This document shows positions 9,667-17,974 of a stretch of 64,000 nt of DNA, piece by piece; within the stretch, counting starts at the first letter, position 1, and the number at the start of each line of letters is the position of its first letter. The position numbers and the translations under genes were made by a program. Location of the stretch: assembly GCA_963837285.1 (NCBI GenBank), contig CAWIMS010000005.1, positions 1,674,001-1,738,000 on the forward strand, written 5' to 3'. The notes under the pieces were generated by a model. The model was not told the origin of the DNA. It saw nothing but the letters and a program-made list of their open reading frames with translations, and made no database searches. This DNA is from Planosporangium sp963837285. Lineage in GTDB: Bacteria > Actinomycetota > Actinomycetes > Mycobacteriales > Micromonosporaceae.

Positions 9667-9848
9667 TTTGCTGGATCACCCACCTTCGCCGTCGACGGTG
9701 CCGACTTGTTCGACACGGCGACGCCCGCCGGCGCACTGGCCTGCCGGGTCTACTCCACGCCGGCCGGGCTTGCCGGCGTGCCGAGGTGAGCGACCTGGTC
9801 GCCGCCCTCACCAAGGTCGCCGCCCTCACCAAGAAGGTGACGTTATGA
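9667..9848 (+). pseudogene. C-terminal remnant of a thioredoxin-like protein, frameshifted
   Basis: One frame reads GSPTFAVDGADLFD then ALACRVYSTPAGLAGVP. This matches the C-terminal 'GSPTxxxDGxDPF...LxCRxYxT.GxxGxP' stretch of small thioredoxin-fold proteins often annotated next to alkylmercury lyases. Near 9783 the frame shifts to VSDLVAALTKVAALTKKVTL, the expected final helix. The CxxC part is missing. An 18-base tandem duplication (9798-9833) lies inside the final helix. Confidence 0.5.
9798..9833. repeat. 18-bp tandem duplication
   Basis: GTCGCCGCCCTCACCAAG occurs twice in direct succession (9798-9815 and 9816-9833), within the thioredoxin-like remnant just before the next start codon. 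It is probably replication slippage. It also shifts the ribosome-binding sequence of the next gene. Confidence 0.85.
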
Positions 9849-10408
9849 CACTTCCCGCCGAAACCGACCGCGACACTGAGCTACGCCGGTGCGGCTGCTG
9901 CGGCCGGCAACGACCGGCCAACCATGTCGCGGAGCTTGGCGTCACCCCCGGCGTCTACATCTGCGCCGGCTGCGCCCTCTGGGCCGCCCGCCGCGCCGGC
10001 CTGCTGTCCGCACTGCGCCAGATCCGGGTCCGGGTGCTGCTGTCTCGCTTCACCAACCGGGCCTCGGCGCCACACACCGCGAAGGCCGCGATCCCCATCC
10101 TGCCCAGCGCCGATCTCGACCGCACCGCCACGTTCTACACCAGCGCCGGGTTCGTCGCGGCCGGAGGGCACGACGGCTACCTGATGCTGCACAACGGCGG
10201 CGTCGAACTCCATTTCGCCCGCCACGACGCCGTCACTCCCGCCACCTGCTACGTGCACGTCACCGACGCCAGGAAGCTTTGGAAACAGTTGCGCGATCTC
10301 GGCCTTCGCGGCGTCGGGGAGATCGTTGATCAGGACTATGGGCTGCGTGAGTTCGTGCTGACCGACCCTGACGGCAACCGCGTCCGGATCGGCAGTCCTC
10401 GACCTTGA
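9845..10408 (+). CDS. Zinc-ribbon plus VOC (glyoxalase/bleomycin-resistance-like) protein
   Basis: 187 aa from ATG 9845 with AAGAAGGTG upstream. The N-terminal 60 residues carry a four-cysteine ribbon (CGCCGRQRPANH, then CAGCALWAAR) and a basic stretch. The C-terminal 120 residues form a VOC domain beginning AAIPILPSADLDRTATFY, with GVELHFARHD and FVLTDPDGNRVRIGSP. The VOC fold binds small molecules or catalyses metal-dependent reactions; the bleomycin-binding subgroup is suggested by the FY..GF pattern. The N-terminal ribbon is an uncommon addition. Resistance is plausible but not shown. Confidence 0.75.
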   Translation: MTLPAETDRDTELRRCGCCGRQRPANHVAELGVTPGVYICAGCALWAARRAGLLSALRQIRVRVLLSRFTNRASAPHTAKAAIPILPSADLDRTATFYTSAGFVAAGGHDGYLMLHNGGVELHFARHDAVTPATCYVHVTDARKLWKQLRDLGLRGVGEIVDQDYGLREFVLTDPDGNRVRIGSPRP

Positions 10409-10510
10409 CGCGGGCGGTGCTGGGTCGAGCGGGTGGATAGTGGACTTTCCTGGCAATCGGCGTGATGGTCGTTGATGTGCCACGGCTCTGCACAGCCGAA
10501 CTCGTTTGAC

Positions 10511-10539
10511 CGTCATGGTCAAGGCGGTTGACCATGACG
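10511..10539. promoter_or_regulatory. Inverted repeat overlapping start codon of HNH-type gene
   Basis: CGTCATGGTCAA (10511-10522) and TTGACCATGACG (10528-10539) are perfect 12-bp inverted repeats with a 5-nt spacer. The right arm contains the presumed ATG (10534) and the left arm plus spacer contain the AAGGCGG ribosome site. It could act as an operator or as an mRNA hairpin hiding the initiation region. Confidence 0.6.
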
Positions 10540-11517
10540 GGCGTGAACGAGCGTGACCGGCGTCGGCGTGCGCGGTGGTACGACGATGGTGCTCCGTGGT
10601 TTCAGCAGGCGCTTGCGCTTCACGGCTTGGCGGACAGGCCACCGGCTGGACACCTGTACGCCTGCCCGTGTTGCCTGATCACCTTCCCTCGGGAGGCGAT
10701 CGACGTGGGCGTGCTGACTGATGAGCATGTGCCGCCGGAGAAGCTCGGTGGGCGGCGCGTTCTGCTCACCTGCGAGCGGTGCAACAGCGGGTCCGGGACG
10801 AACTTCGACTCCCACGCCGTCCGTGAGGCGGCCTTCCGTCAGTTCGTGTCCGATGAGGGCGGCGGCCCTATGCGGGCGAACATCTTTGCTGGCGATGCGT
10901 TCGTTCGCGGCGAGGTGTACCGCCAGGGCAATACCGGCGTCTTTATGGTGGGCGTCCCGAAGCGCAACGACCCCGCCGCGATGGATGCACACATGCAGGC
11001 GCTGGACGCGATGACGCAGGACGGCGACCGTGAGCCTGATCTCGGATTCACGATCACCGAGAAGTTCCTCCCGGAGCGGGCGAAAGTGTCGTGGATTCGC
11101 GCGGCCTACCTCGCAGCGTTCGCAGCTCTCGGTTGGCTGTACGCCCTTCAGCGGGAACTCCAGCCGATCCGGGATCGGCTCAAGAACCCGGACAAGAAGA
11201 CCCTTCCGGCGCTGACCTCGTACGACGTGAAGGCACCGAGCGACCGACGGCAGATCCATCTGATCCACGAGCCGGCGGACGTACGATGCGTCCTGGTGTC
11301 GATGGGACAGCACGGAGTCTTTCTCCCCGGCCTCGGCAACCCGCTCTCCTGCGTGGAACTGTCCGAGGCGATCAGCCGACGGGTCGGCGGCTCCCAAGGC
11401 ATGCTGAACATCCACTTCGATCACGCCCAGGAAGTGCCATGGCCGAGTTGGCCCACGTACATCTGGGACCGCGAGGTCCAGCGACGGCGGGCCGAAGCGG
11501 TCACAGACGGGTCGTAG
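10534..11517 (+). CDS. HNH-type (HNH_5-like) zinc protein, probable endonuclease family
   Basis: 327 aa from ATG 10534; an in-frame TTG at 10528 is possible but too close to AAGGCGG. The N-terminal third has CPCC and CERCNS flanking TDEHVPPEKLGG, the arrangement of zinc-ribbon HNH proteins in which EHV supplies the active histidine. The remaining 220 residues match nothing I recognise and include a hydrophobic stretch (AAYLAAFAALGWLYALQ). The gene is solitary, and its start codon lies in an inverted repeat. Without the second half explained, nuclease activity is inferred only from the motif. Confidence 0.65.
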   Translation: MTGVNERDRRRRARWYDDGAPWFQQALALHGLADRPPAGHLYACPCCLITFPREAIDVGVLTDEHVPPEKLGGRRVLLTCERCNSGSGTNFDSHAVREAAFRQFVSDEGGGPMRANIFAGDAFVRGEVYRQGNTGVFMVGVPKRNDPAAMDAHMQALDAMTQDGDREPDLGFTITEKFLPERAKVSWIRAAYLAAFAALGWLYALQRELQPIRDRLKNPDKKTLPALTSYDVKAPSDRRQIHLIHEPADVRCVLVSMGQHGVFLPGLGNPLSCVELSEAISRRVGGSQGMLNIHFDHAQEVPWPSWPTYIWDREVQRRRAEAVTDGS

Positions 11518-11542
11518 CAGTTCACAGCTCGAAGGTGGCCAT

Positions 11543-12367
11543 CTATCTATTCCTTCCATAGCCGTGTATCGCCAAAGGGGCGAAAAGGAGGAGTACGCCT
11601 ACCGTCCACGTGAGTGCCAGCAGGGTTTCGCTGATGACGGTGTGGCCAGCGGGTAGGGCTCCTTGGCCGAGGGTAAGGCCGCGGAGGGCGTTGGCGACGA
11701 TGGTGATGGGTTGGTGTTCGGCGAAGGCTTGTAGCCAGCCGGGCATGGTCTGGGTGGGTAGGAACACCGAGCTGGTCAGGGTCATGGGGAAGATCACGAT
11801 GTAGATGGCGGCTTGGATGGCTTCGCTGTTGCGGATGGTCAGGCCGATGTAGGCCATCAGCCAGGAGCAGGCGTAGCCGAACGCGAGGGCGACGGCCAGG
11901 GCGGCGAGCAGGCTGGGGATGCCGTTTTGCCAGCGGAAGCCGAGCAGGATGCCGACGGCCAGTTGCAGGCCGAGGATAAACGTGTTGCGGGCCAGGTCGG
12001 CCAGGGTGCGTCCGGCGAGGACAGCGGAGCGGGCCATCGGCAGGGAGCGGAATCGGTCGAGGACTCCGGTGGTGGTGTCGTTGTTGAGGCCGTACGCGGT
12101 GGGCGCGGATCCGAAGACGGCGGACTGGGCGAGGATGCCGGGGATGAGCCAGTAGACGTATTGGCCCTTGGCGGCTGCCGGGAGGGCGGCTTGGATGGCG
12201 CCGCCGAAGACGTAGAGGAACATGAGCATGAACACGACGGGCTGGATCGTGGACAGGATCAGCACGTCGGGCAGGCGCACGTTCGTGAGCAGGTTCCGGC
12301 GTGTGATCACACCGGTGTGGGCGATCGTCCGGCGAAGGCGGCGGCCGGGGACGGTCGCGGTCGTCAC
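11543..12367 (-). CDS. DrrB-like ABC-2 type permease
   Basis: 274 aa from ATG 12367, overlapping the ATPase stop by 4 nt. Six hydrophobic segments fit the ABC-2 membrane domain (for example VVFMLMFLYVFGGAI and LLAALAVALAFGYACSWLMA). The SSVFLPTQTMPGWLQAFAEH loop followed by N-x-LR is typical of the daunorubicin-resistance exporter family. With the adjacent DrrA-like ATPase it forms a drug or metabolite exporter, probably under the divergent TetR. The substrate is unknown. Confidence 0.9.
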   Translation of the reverse strand: MTTATVPGRRLRRTIAHTGVITRRNLLTNVRLPDVLILSTIQPVVFMLMFLYVFGGAIQAALPAAAKGQYVYWLIPGILAQSAVFGSAPTAYGLNNDTTTGVLDRFRSLPMARSAVLAGRTLADLARNTFILGLQLAVGILLGFRWQNGIPSLLAALAVALAFGYACSWLMAYIGLTIRNSEAIQAAIYIVIFPMTLTSSVFLPTQTMPGWLQAFAEHQPITIVANALRGLTLGQGALPAGHTVISETLLALTWTVGVLLLFAPLAIHGYGRNR

Positions 12368-13329
12368 GTGCTCCTCCCGGCATGCTGCCGCTCGGCGCTG
12401 GTGCCCCGGGTGATGGCGAGGAAGACGTCATCCAGGGTGGGCCGGTGCAGCGCTACGTCGGACGGCGTGATGTCGGCCTGGTCAAGCAGCCGCAGCGCGT
12501 GGCGCAGGGTGAGTGGTCCGCCCGGTGCGGGCAGCACGATCCGGTCACGCTCGGCGGCCAGCCGCGCGGCGAGCGGTCGCAGCGCGGTCAGCACCGCTTC
12601 ATGCTGATCGGCAGGGACCGCGAGTTCGACGACGGCGCCGCCGGTGCGGTCTTTGAGTTCGGTGGTGGTGCCTTCGGTGAGCAGCCGGCCGTGGTCGATA
12701 ACGGCGATGCGGTCGGCGAGGTGATCAGCCTCGTCGAGGTATTGGGTGGTGAGCAGGATGGTGGTGCCTTCGGCGGCGAGGTCGCGCACGAGGCGCCAGA
12801 GATCGTGGCGGCTGGCGGGGTCGACGCCGGTGGTGGGTTCGTCGAGGAACAGCACCTGGGGTCGGCCGATGAGGCTGGCGGCGAGGTCGATGCGGCGGCG
12901 CATGCCGCCGGAGTAGGTCTTGACCTGCCGGTCGGCGGCGTCGACGAGGTGGATGCGTTCGATGATCCGGGTGGTGCGGGTGGCGGCCTCGCGGCGGGTC
13001 AGTCCGTAGAGGCGGCCGATCATGGCGATGTTCTCCCGGCCTGTGAGGTGGTCGTCTACGGCGGCGAACTGCCCGGCCAGGCCGATGCGCTCGCGGACCT
13101 CCGCCGGGTGGCGGGTGACGTCGTACCCGGCGACCTGGGCGGTGCCTGCGTCGGGCCGTAGGAGGGTGGCGAGGATGCGGATCAGGGTGGTCTTGCCCGC
13201 GCCGTTCGGTCCGAGAAGCCCATAGATGACCCCGGGCGGGACGGTCAGGCTCAGCCGATCAAGGGCCCTGATGCCGTCGCGGAACTGTTTGGTCACTCCG
13301 TCCGCGCAGATGACGGGCTCGTCCATCAT
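12364..13329 (-). CDS. DrrA-like ABC transporter ATP-binding protein
   Basis: 321 aa. Walker A is GPNGAGKTT, the signature is YSGGMRRRIDLAASL, Walker B is VLFLDEPTTGVDP, and the switch region is LLTTQYLDEAD. The C-terminal 100 residues (LHRPTLDDVFLAITRG) are the DrrA-specific extension. ATG codons lie at 13329 and 13326; GGGAG upstream suits the second slightly better. Divergent from the TetR gene and coupled to the permease. Confidence 0.93.
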   Translation of the reverse strand: MMDEPVICADGVTKQFRDGIRALDRLSLTVPPGVIYGLLGPNGAGKTTLIRILATLLRPDAGTAQVAGYDVTRHPAEVRERIGLAGQFAAVDDHLTGRENIAMIGRLYGLTRREAATRTTRIIERIHLVDAADRQVKTYSGGMRRRIDLAASLIGRPQVLFLDEPTTGVDPASRHDLWRLVRDLAAEGTTILLTTQYLDEADHLADRIAVIDHGRLLTEGTTTELKDRTGGAVVELAVPADQHEAVLTALRPLAARLAAERDRIVLPAPGGPLTLRHALRLLDQADITPSDVALHRPTLDDVFLAITRGTSAERQHAGRST

Positions 13330-13348
13330 CGTCTCCCTTGCATGTCAC

Positions 13349-13384
13349 TTGAAAGTAAACATAGGCAGAAGTACACTCCGGAGT
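13349..13384 (+). promoter_or_regulatory. Promoter and palindromic operator of the TetR gene
   Basis: TTGAAA (13349-13354) and TACACT (13372-13377) are separated by exactly 17 nt, a good sigma-70-type promoter. The perfect palindrome ACTCCGGAGT (13375-13384) overlaps the -10 box, the position expected for a repressor site. Autoregulation and control of the divergent drrAB genes are inferred. Confidence 0.6.
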
Positions 13385-13409
13385 CAACAAGTCTGGGAGG
13401 CAAGCGATC

Positions 13410-14024
13410 GTGGCTGGTGCGGGGTCCGAGCCGGTGCGGCGGCTGCCGCGTGCGCAGCGCCGCGAGCAGATCCTCGCGGCGGCGACGACGGCGTTCGCTC
13501 GGAACGGGTTCGCCGCGACGGGCCTGGATGACATCGCCGCCGAGGCCGGGATCACCCGGGTGATCCTCTACCGGCATTTCGACTCCAAGACCGACCTGTA
13601 TCAGGCGGCGCTCGACCGGTTCTGCGCCGTCATGTCCGATCACGTGGCCGAGCCGGTGGGCGGGTTCACCGACGCCAGCATCGATGGGCTGCTCAAGGCG
13701 GCAATTGCCGAGCCGGACGGGTTCCGGCTGCTGTTCGTGCACGCCGCCCGGGAGCCGGAGTTCAAGGCCGCGGCCGACCGGTTCCACGCTCAGGTCACCG
13801 AGATCGCCCATATGCAGATCTCGCAGGTCGTCACCGATCCGGCGTGGGCCAGGTGGGCGGCGCAGATGGCCCCCGCCGTGGCGGTCGAGGCGATCATCGC
13901 CTGGCTGGATGCCGGGCAACCCGACCCCGACCTGGCCGCCGACCGGATCCGCCATGTCATCGCCGGAGTCATCACCGCCGCAGTCGCCGAGGGCGGCCTC
14001 AACGGCCTGCCCCCTACCGCTTGA
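13410..14024 (+). CDS. TetR/AcrR-family regulator
   Basis: 204 aa from GTG 13410, with GGGAGG 9 nt upstream. The N-terminal HTH reads QRREQILAAATTAFARNGF then LDDIAAEAGITRVILYRHFD. The C-terminal ligand domain is of standard length. It is divergent from the drrAB-like exporter and 31 nt before a methyltransferase gene, so it is probably the local repressor sensing an exported compound. Confidence 0.92.
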   Translation: MAGAGSEPVRRLPRAQRREQILAAATTAFARNGFAATGLDDIAAEAGITRVILYRHFDSKTDLYQAALDRFCAVMSDHVAEPVGGFTDASIDGLLKAAIAEPDGFRLLFVHAAREPEFKAAADRFHAQVTEIAHMQISQVVTDPAWARWAAQMAPAVAVEAIIAWLDAGQPDPDLAADRIRHVIAGVITAAVAEGGLNGLPPTA

Positions 14025-14055
14025 CCTCGCCCTTCCTGACCGGTTGGAGCACCTC

Positions 14056-14691
14056 ATGACCACGACATCAGACGAGACGGCCAAAGTCCTACGCACGTGG
14101 GAGAAGAGTGCACCGGGCTACGACAAGCAGATCGCCTTCTTCGAGAAGATCTGGTTCGGCGGCGGCCGGCAGTGGCTCGGTGCCCGCGCCCAGGGCCGGG
14201 TCCTGGAGGTCGCGATCGGCACCGGCCTCAACCTGGCGCACTACCCGGCCGATGTCACGATCACCGGGATCGAGCTGAGCCCGGCAATGCTGGCCATCGC
14301 CAAGCGGCGCGCCGGTGACCTCGGCCGCGACGCCGACCTGCACACCGGTGACGCCCAAGCGCTGCCGTTTCCCGACGGATCGTTCGACACGGTGGTCTGC
14401 GCGCTGTCGCTGTGCACGATCCCGGACCCGGCGACCGCGATCGGCGAGATGCGCCGCGTGCTGATCCCCGGCGGGCGGCTGTTGCTGCTCGACCACATCG
14501 CCAGCACCTGGCCGCCCGTCCGTGCCGTGCAGTGGCTGCTCGAACGGGTGACGATCCGCGCCGCCGGGGAGCACTTCACCCGCCGGCAACTGCCGCTGGT
14601 CGAGGCGGCCGCGTTCGAGCTCGTCGAGGTCGAACGACTCAAGGCCGGCTCGATCGAACGCGTCGCCGCCCGCAAACCCGCCATCGACTGA
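14056..14691 (+). CDS. Class I SAM-dependent methyltransferase (Methyltransf_11)
   Basis: 211 aa from ATG 14056, with GGAG upstream. Motif I is VLEVAIGTGLNLAHY, the acidic residue of motif II lies at ITGIELSPAML, the post-motif is TGDAQALPFPDGSFDTVVCA, and the C-terminal motif is PGGRLLLLDH. The WEKSAPGYDKQIAFFEKIWF opening is frequent in small-molecule and lipid methyltransferases. It follows the TetR gene closely and may modify the same compound that the exporter handles. The substrate is unknown. Confidence 0.88.
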   Translation: MTTTSDETAKVLRTWEKSAPGYDKQIAFFEKIWFGGGRQWLGARAQGRVLEVAIGTGLNLAHYPADVTITGIELSPAMLAIAKRRAGDLGRDADLHTGDAQALPFPDGSFDTVVCALSLCTIPDPATAIGEMRRVLIPGGRLLLLDHIASTWPPVRAVQWLLERVTIRAAGEHFTRRQLPLVEAAAFELVEVERLKAGSIERVAARKPAID

Positions 14692-14719
14692 CGCCCTGGG
14701 CCGAGGAAGAGGTGCGGGG

Positions 14720-15517
14720 ATGATCGGGGCCAAGCTCGGCGCGGGCCGTGAGGCGGATGTGTATGCCTTCGGCGACGATGCGGTTGTCAAGCTGTACCGT
14801 CCCGGATTCGGAGGACACCGTGCCGAGGCGCTGGCCCTGGCCAATCTTGACGGTCACAGCATCGCCCCGAAGCTGATCGAGACCATCGACTGCGACGGCC
14901 GTGCCGGTCTGGTGCTGGAGCGCCTCAACGGGCCGGACCTGCTGTCGCTGCTGCAACGACAGCCCTGGCGGGTCTTCGGCCTGGCACACGTTCTGGCCAG
15001 CGCACACCTCGCCATGCACCAGGTCGAGGCACCAACCGACCTGCCAGAGGTCCGGCAGGTGTTGGCCGCCCGGATCAACGACGCTGTCATGCCGACGCGC
15101 CTTCGCGACTACGCGCTGCGAGTGCTGAATGGGCTCCCGGACGGCGACCGCCTCTGCCACGGGGACTACCACCCGGGCAATGTACTGCTGGCCGGAGAGC
15201 GAGTTGCGGTGATCGACTGGCCAGGCGCAGCCCGAGGTGTGCCGGAAGCCGACCACGCCCGCACGAGGCTGTTGCTGCGCTGGGCGGACCCGCTACCCGG
15301 CACGTCCCCGGTGTTCCGCGCCTTGATCACCGCCGGCCGGTCGGTGTTCGCTCACAGCTACGCACGGACGTACCGGCGCGGCTCCGCGCAGCCGCGGCGA
15401 CGGTCGGACGCCTGGCTGATCGTCCATGCCGCTGCCCGCCTGTCGGAGGGCATCGAGGTCGAACACCCGACGCTCGTCGCCTTCCTCGACCGCAGCGGGC
15501 AGGCGGCAACACGGTGA
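14720..15517 (+). CDS. Aminoglycoside phosphotransferase-family kinase
   Basis: 265 aa, starting 28 nt after the methyltransferase. The APH signature is LCHGDYHPGNVLL with the metal-binding VIDWPGAARG. A nucleotide-binding N-lobe opens with LGAGREADVYAF and a lysine in DDAVVKLYRP. This fold phosphorylates aminoglycosides, but also macrolides, homoserine, choline and other metabolites. Next to an exporter and a methyltransferase, drug modification is plausible though unproven. Confidence 0.85.
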   Translation: MIGAKLGAGREADVYAFGDDAVVKLYRPGFGGHRAEALALANLDGHSIAPKLIETIDCDGRAGLVLERLNGPDLLSLLQRQPWRVFGLAHVLASAHLAMHQVEAPTDLPEVRQVLAARINDAVMPTRLRDYALRVLNGLPDGDRLCHGDYHPGNVLLAGERVAVIDWPGAARGVPEADHARTRLLLRWADPLPGTSPVFRALITAGRSVFAHSYARTYRRGSAQPRRRSDAWLIVHAAARLSEGIEVEHPTLVAFLDRSGQAATR

Positions 15518-15575
15518 ATGCCGCGCAGTACCAGGCCGCGCACGGCAGGCTGGTACCCCTCGTCCTGACGGCCGA

Positions 15576-15866
15576 CTAATCGGCGCTGATCCGCCACGGC
15601 GCTTCGGCGTGAGTGAGCCGCGCACGCACTGCTGTCCGCAGCGCGTACGTGGGCCGCGAGGTACCAGGGACGGCGCCGAGGAACTCGTGTCCGGTGAGGT
15701 GACACCACGCGGGTAGATCCAGCGGGGCTGCCGGGTCGTCGGTCGTCACGTGCACGAGGATGCCGGGCGGCTGGTCGGCGGTGAGGCGGGCGAGCAGGAG
15801 CAGCACCTCGACGCAGCGGCGTTCGCCGCCGTCGACCCGGAGCGGCTCATCCTGGGGTGCGCTCAT
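15576..15866 (-). CDS. TusA/SirA-like sulfurtransferase-family protein
   Basis: 96 aa from ATG 15866, overlapping the ArsR-rhodanese stop by 4 nt. The segment GGERRCVEVLLLLARL keeps the TusA cysteine but not the second proline-containing half of CPxP. The DDPAAPLDLPAWCHLTGHEF stretch is the family's second half. TusA-like proteins carry sulfur as a cysteine persulfide. Its place in a persulfide-handling locus suggests it receives or delivers sulfane sulfur. Confidence 0.75.
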   Translation of the reverse strand: MSAPQDEPLRVDGGERRCVEVLLLLARLTADQPPGILVHVTTDDPAAPLDLPAWCHLTGHEFLGAVPGTSRPTYALRTAVRARLTHAEAPWRISAD

Positions 15867-16525
15867 GCGGCGGTGTCGACCGGCAGCCCGTCCAGTTGCC
15901 ACTCCAACATGCCGTCCTCGAGCCGGCGGGCCGGGCGGCCGTGGCGGGTGAGCAGCCGAACCGCGTCGTGGGCCATGACGCAAAACCGGCCCCTGCAGTA
16001 GGCCACCACGTCCGCGTCCTGCGGCACCTCGGCGAGCCGGTCGGCGAGTTCGTCGACCGGTATGTTGACGGCACCGGGCAGATGACCGGCGGCGTACTCG
16101 GCGGCCGGCCGTACGTCCAGCACGGTCACCTCGCCGGCGGCGGCCCGCCGCATCAGCTCATCGCGGCTGACCGGTTCGCCGTCCGGTGGGCCGAGGTAGG
16201 CGTCGCGGGCAGCCGCGACGTCTGCCAGGTGGGTGGTCGCGACGTCGCGGGCGCGGACGTACAGGTCGGCCACGTCCGAACCAGCGAGCCGATAGAAGAT
16301 CCGGGTGCCGTCGCGGCGAGTGCTGACCAGGCCGGCTTGTTTGAGGGTTTGCAGGTGCGCCGAGGCGGTGGTCAGGTTCAGGCGGGCCGCCTGGGCGAGG
16401 GCTTCGACCGGCCGCTCGGCCTGGGCGAGCAGATCGAGTAGTTCCAGGCGTTTTCCGCTGGCCAGGGCTTTGCCGACCCGGGCGAGCTGGTCGAACAACT
16501 GCGCTTTGCGGCTTACGTCACCCAC
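15863..16525 (-). CDS. ArsR-rhodanese fusion, probable sulfane-sulfur-responsive regulator
   Basis: 220 aa from GTG 16525, preceded by GGAGG. Residues 1-110 form an ArsR winged helix (LNLTTASAHLQTLKQAGLVS, then RRDGTRIFYRL) containing no cysteine. Residues 120-220 form a rhodanese domain (VTVLDVRPAAEYAAGHLPGA) whose active loop reads VVAYCRGRFCVMAH, with two cysteines four apart. Known persulfide sensors of the ArsR family (BigR/SqrR/YgaV) use a cysteine pair in the HTH protein itself; here the reactive pair appears to sit in the fused rhodanese. It is divergent from the persulfide dioxygenase gene, which it probably represses. Confidence 0.85.
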   Translation of the reverse strand: MGDVSRKAQLFDQLARVGKALASGKRLELLDLLAQAERPVEALAQAARLNLTTASAHLQTLKQAGLVSTRRDGTRIFYRLAGSDVADLYVRARDVATTHLADVAAARDAYLGPPDGEPVSRDELMRRAAAGEVTVLDVRPAAEYAAGHLPGAVNIPVDELADRLAEVPQDADVVAYCRGRFCVMAHDAVRLLTRHGRPARRLEDGMLEWQLDGLPVDTAA

Positions 16526-16529
16526 GTAT

Positions 16530-16560
16530 CCTCCAAACTTCCATGGAATAGTGTATGACA
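16530..16560. promoter_or_regulatory. Divergent promoter/operator of the persulfide locus
   Basis: The palindrome TTCCATGGAA (16539-16548) is centred in the AT-richer part of the 81-nt gap, between the ribosome site of the ArsR-rhodanese gene and a TAGTGT -10-like box (16549-16554) for the plus strand. It is a candidate operator for the adjacent regulator. Confidence 0.45.
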
Positions 16561-16606
16561 TGGTTGGCGGCCGTCGCCACGGCCGGAGCCGGGAGGGAAG
16601 ATCGCG

Positions 16607-17974
16607 ATGGGGTTGGACGCTGAGGCACTGGTGCCGCTGGTCGACGAAGGGCTTGGGAACACCACCTGGCTTCTCGACGTAGGCGACGGGCGAGCGCTCG
16701 TCGTGGACCCGCCACGAGACCTGCGCGCGGTCCGGGCCGCCGCACGTCGACGGGGGCTGCGGATCGCGTACGCGGCCGACACCCACCTGCACGCGGACTT
16801 CCTCACCGGCGCGGTCCAACTCGCCGCGACCGACGGCGCGACGATCCTGGCCTCCGCCGCCGGGAAGCGGGGGTTCGCGCATCGCGGATTGCGCGACCGC
16901 GACGAGGTCGACCTCGGCGGGCTCACCCTGCGTGCCCTGGCCACACCGGGACACACCGACGAGCACCTGTCGTTCCTGCTGTCCGACGGCCCCCGCCCGA
17001 TCGGGGTGTTCACCGGCGGGTCGCTGATCGTCGGGTCGGCCGCCCGCACCGACCTGCTCGGCGCCGACCGCGCCGACGAACTGGCACGAGCGCAGTACGC
17101 GTCCCTGCACCGCCTCGCCACGCTGCCGGACACGGCGGCCGTGTGGCCCACCCACGGCGCGGGGTCGTTCTGCTCCGCCCCACCCGGCGCCGACCGGGCC
17201 TCCACGATCGGCCGAGAGAAGGCCACCAACCCGCTGCTGCGCGCCCCGGACGCCGATACGTTCGCGAAACAGCTCCTGGCGAGCTTAGGCTCCTACCCCG
17301 CCTACTTCGCCCGCCTCGGGGAGGTCAACCGGCACGGCCCCAACCTGGTCACCGCAGAGCCGGTCCTCGCCCCGCTCGATGTGCCCGCGGTGCGCCGGCT
17401 GCTCGGTGACGGCGCGGTCGCGCTCGACGTGCGTCCCGTGCCGGACGTGGCCGCCGGGCATGTGCCCGGTGCGGTCGCGATCCCGCTGCGCGCCCAGTTC
17501 GCCACCTGGCTCGGCTGGCTACTCGACCCGGACACCCCCATCGTCGTGATCCGCAACCCGGACCAGCCGCCCGCCGACATCCTGTGGCCCGCGCTGAACA
17601 TCGGATACCAGAACATCGTCGGCGAACTGGCCGGTGGCATGCCGGCCTGGCAGGCGGCCGGCGGCAAAATCGACACGACGCGGCTGGTGGAGCCCGGCCG
17701 GGTGGCCGGCCCGGTGCTGGACATCCGCCAGGACAACGAGTACGCGGCCGGGCACCTACCCGACGCGACGCAGGTCGAGCTGGGCGATCTCGCGGGCCGC
17801 CTCGGGGCGGTGCAGGACCGGGCGGTGACGGTGATGTGCGGCCACGGCGAGCGTGCCATGACCGCCGCGAGCCTGCTCGAACGCGCCGGCCGCCGCAACG
17901 TGAGCGTGCTGGTCGGCGGCGCAGAGGACTGGGCGACGGCCACGGGCCGGCCGCTCGTGGACGGTCCAGCGTGA
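16607..17974 (+). CDS. CstB-like persulfide dioxygenase-rhodanese multidomain protein
   Basis: 455 aa from ATG 16607, with GGGAGG upstream. The N-terminal metallo-beta-lactamase domain has THLHADF and TPGHTDEH iron ligands. A central rhodanese-like domain (VALDVRPVPDVAAGHVPGAV) has no active cysteine (IVVIRNPDQ). The C-terminal rhodanese (GPVLDIRQDNEYAAGHLPD) has the loop VTVMCGHGERA with its cysteine. This order and length match CstB, which oxidises low-molecular-weight persulfides and releases thiosulfate. It probably detoxifies sulfide-derived persulfides and is coupled by a GTGA overlap to the MFS gene. Confidence 0.9.
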   Translation: MGLDAEALVPLVDEGLGNTTWLLDVGDGRALVVDPPRDLRAVRAAARRRGLRIAYAADTHLHADFLTGAVQLAATDGATILASAAGKRGFAHRGLRDRDEVDLGGLTLRALATPGHTDEHLSFLLSDGPRPIGVFTGGSLIVGSAARTDLLGADRADELARAQYASLHRLATLPDTAAVWPTHGAGSFCSAPPGADRASTIGREKATNPLLRAPDADTFAKQLLASLGSYPAYFARLGEVNRHGPNLVTAEPVLAPLDVPAVRRLLGDGAVALDVRPVPDVAAGHVPGAVAIPLRAQFATWLGWLLDPDTPIVVIRNPDQPPADILWPALNIGYQNIVGELAGGMPAWQAAGGKIDTTRLVEPGRVAGPVLDIRQDNEYAAGHLPDATQVELGDLAGRLGAVQDRAVTVMCGHGERAMTAASLLERAGRRNVSVLVGGAEDWATATGRPLVDGPA

